Positions 63,742 through 64,000 of a DNA stretch of 64,000 nt are shown piece after piece. Both the position numbers and the translations under genes were made by a program. Below the pieces are notes generated by a model. It was not told where the DNA came from. It ran no database searches and worked only from the letters and a program-made list of their open reading frames with translations. The DNA is taken from assembly GCF_019355935.1 (NCBI RefSeq), contig NZ_CP079925.1, positions 1,364,001 through 1,428,000 of the forward strand, written 5' to 3'. The first letter of the stretch is position 1. Each line of letters starts with the position of its first letter. This DNA comes from Comamonas sp. Y33R10-2. Its GTDB lineage: Bacteria; Pseudomonadota; Gammaproteobacteria; Burkholderiales; Burkholderiaceae_C.

Positions 63742-64000
63742 ATGACGACACCTGCTGCACCCCTTTCTCAAGATGAACTGAAAACTTTGGTGGGGCAAGC
63801 TGCCCTGAAATATGTAGTAGCCGGTGAAATTGTGGGCGTGGGCACAGGCTCCACCGTCAACAAGTTCATCGATGCTCTGGCCACCATCAAGGATCAAATT
63901 CCTGGTGCGGTTTCAAGCTCCGTGGCAAGCACTGAGCGTTTGAAGGCACTGGGCATCACCGTGTTCGATGCCAATGAAGTAACACGCTTGGCCGTGTACA
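63742..64000 (+). CDS. rpiA: Ribose-5-phosphate isomerase A (partial, N-terminal)
   Basis: The first 86 codons of rpiA run off the window. The start [16 protein letters not shown] is followed by the phosphate-binding loop [16 protein letters not shown] and [17 protein letters not shown], matching E. coli RpiA (SDASTEKLKSLGI). It interconverts ribose-5-phosphate and ribulose-5-phosphate in the pentose phosphate pathway. Nothing is missing at the 5' end. The start ATG shares the CATG palindrome with an alternative upstream pyrD start, so the promoters of both genes must lie inside each other's 5' regions. Confidence 0.95.
   Translation, partial: MTTPAAPLSQDELKTLVGQAALKYVVAGEIVGVGTGSTVNKFIDALATIKDQIPGAVSSSVASTERLKALGITVFDANEVTRLAVY

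Overview
The window reads as chromosomal DNA of a betaproteobacterium of the Comamonadaceae (Comamonas, Acidovorax or Delftia type). The basis is moderately high GC, the smc-zipA-ligA order, an ETF-ubiquinone oxidoreductase, a DUF1329 protein, a lone PF04392-type ABC transporter, and short AGCGCT/AGTC..GACT repeats that I associate with this family. The genus is inference, not proof. No phage, insertion sequence, CRISPR array, rRNA or tRNA was recognised. Coverage is dense and mostly housekeeping, with a few accessory islands.

Layout. 0-3 kb: end of alaS, then a periplasmic binding protein paired with a membrane diguanylate cyclase. 2.7-6 kb (minus strand): gluQ-trmB overlapping by GTGA, and a renalase-type flavoprotein. 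6-9 kb: a LysR regulator divergent from pirin, DoxX and a WrbA-like flavodoxin. 9-11.6 kb (minus): a GGDEF protein and a FlhG/MinD-like ATPase in one operon, followed by trhO. 11.7-16.6 kb (minus): SulP transporter, DUF1329 protein, amino acid permease. 17-20 kb (minus): a TrpXYZ-like ABC transporter with an internal terminator hairpin, then ETF-QO. 22.4-29.1 kb: a complete tripartite RND efflux operon with a convergent TetR gene. 29.3-33.5 kb: a small flavodoxin and a CHASE-PAS-GGDEF-EAL protein. 33.6-42.4 kb: ynfA, smc, zipA, ligA and a patatin lipase. 42.4-47.8 kb: a lone amino-acid-binding protein and hrpA. 48-52.7 kb: HD-GYP phosphodiesterase, RluA-type synthase, a membrane-anchored L7/L12-like protein, GNAT and DUF1232 proteins. 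53.4-61.1 kb: a giant trimeric autotransporter adhesin (2388 aa) and a BamE-like lipoprotein. 61.4-62.5 kb: a YqjD/YqjE/YqjK-like cluster. The window closes with pyrD and the start of rpiA, whose start codons almost touch.

Themes. Four c-di-GMP enzymes (two GGDEF proteins, one GGDEF-EAL, one HD-GYP) share 48 kb with a very large surface adhesin, which suits a lifestyle switching between motile and attached states. This link is inference; the adhesin and the enzymes are not in one operon. The most interesting items are the adhesin with its small BamE-like partner, the binding-protein/cyclase pair, the GGDEF/FlhG-like operon outside any flagellar cluster, and a dispersed short repeat that appears to lie in frame inside gluQ and hrpA.
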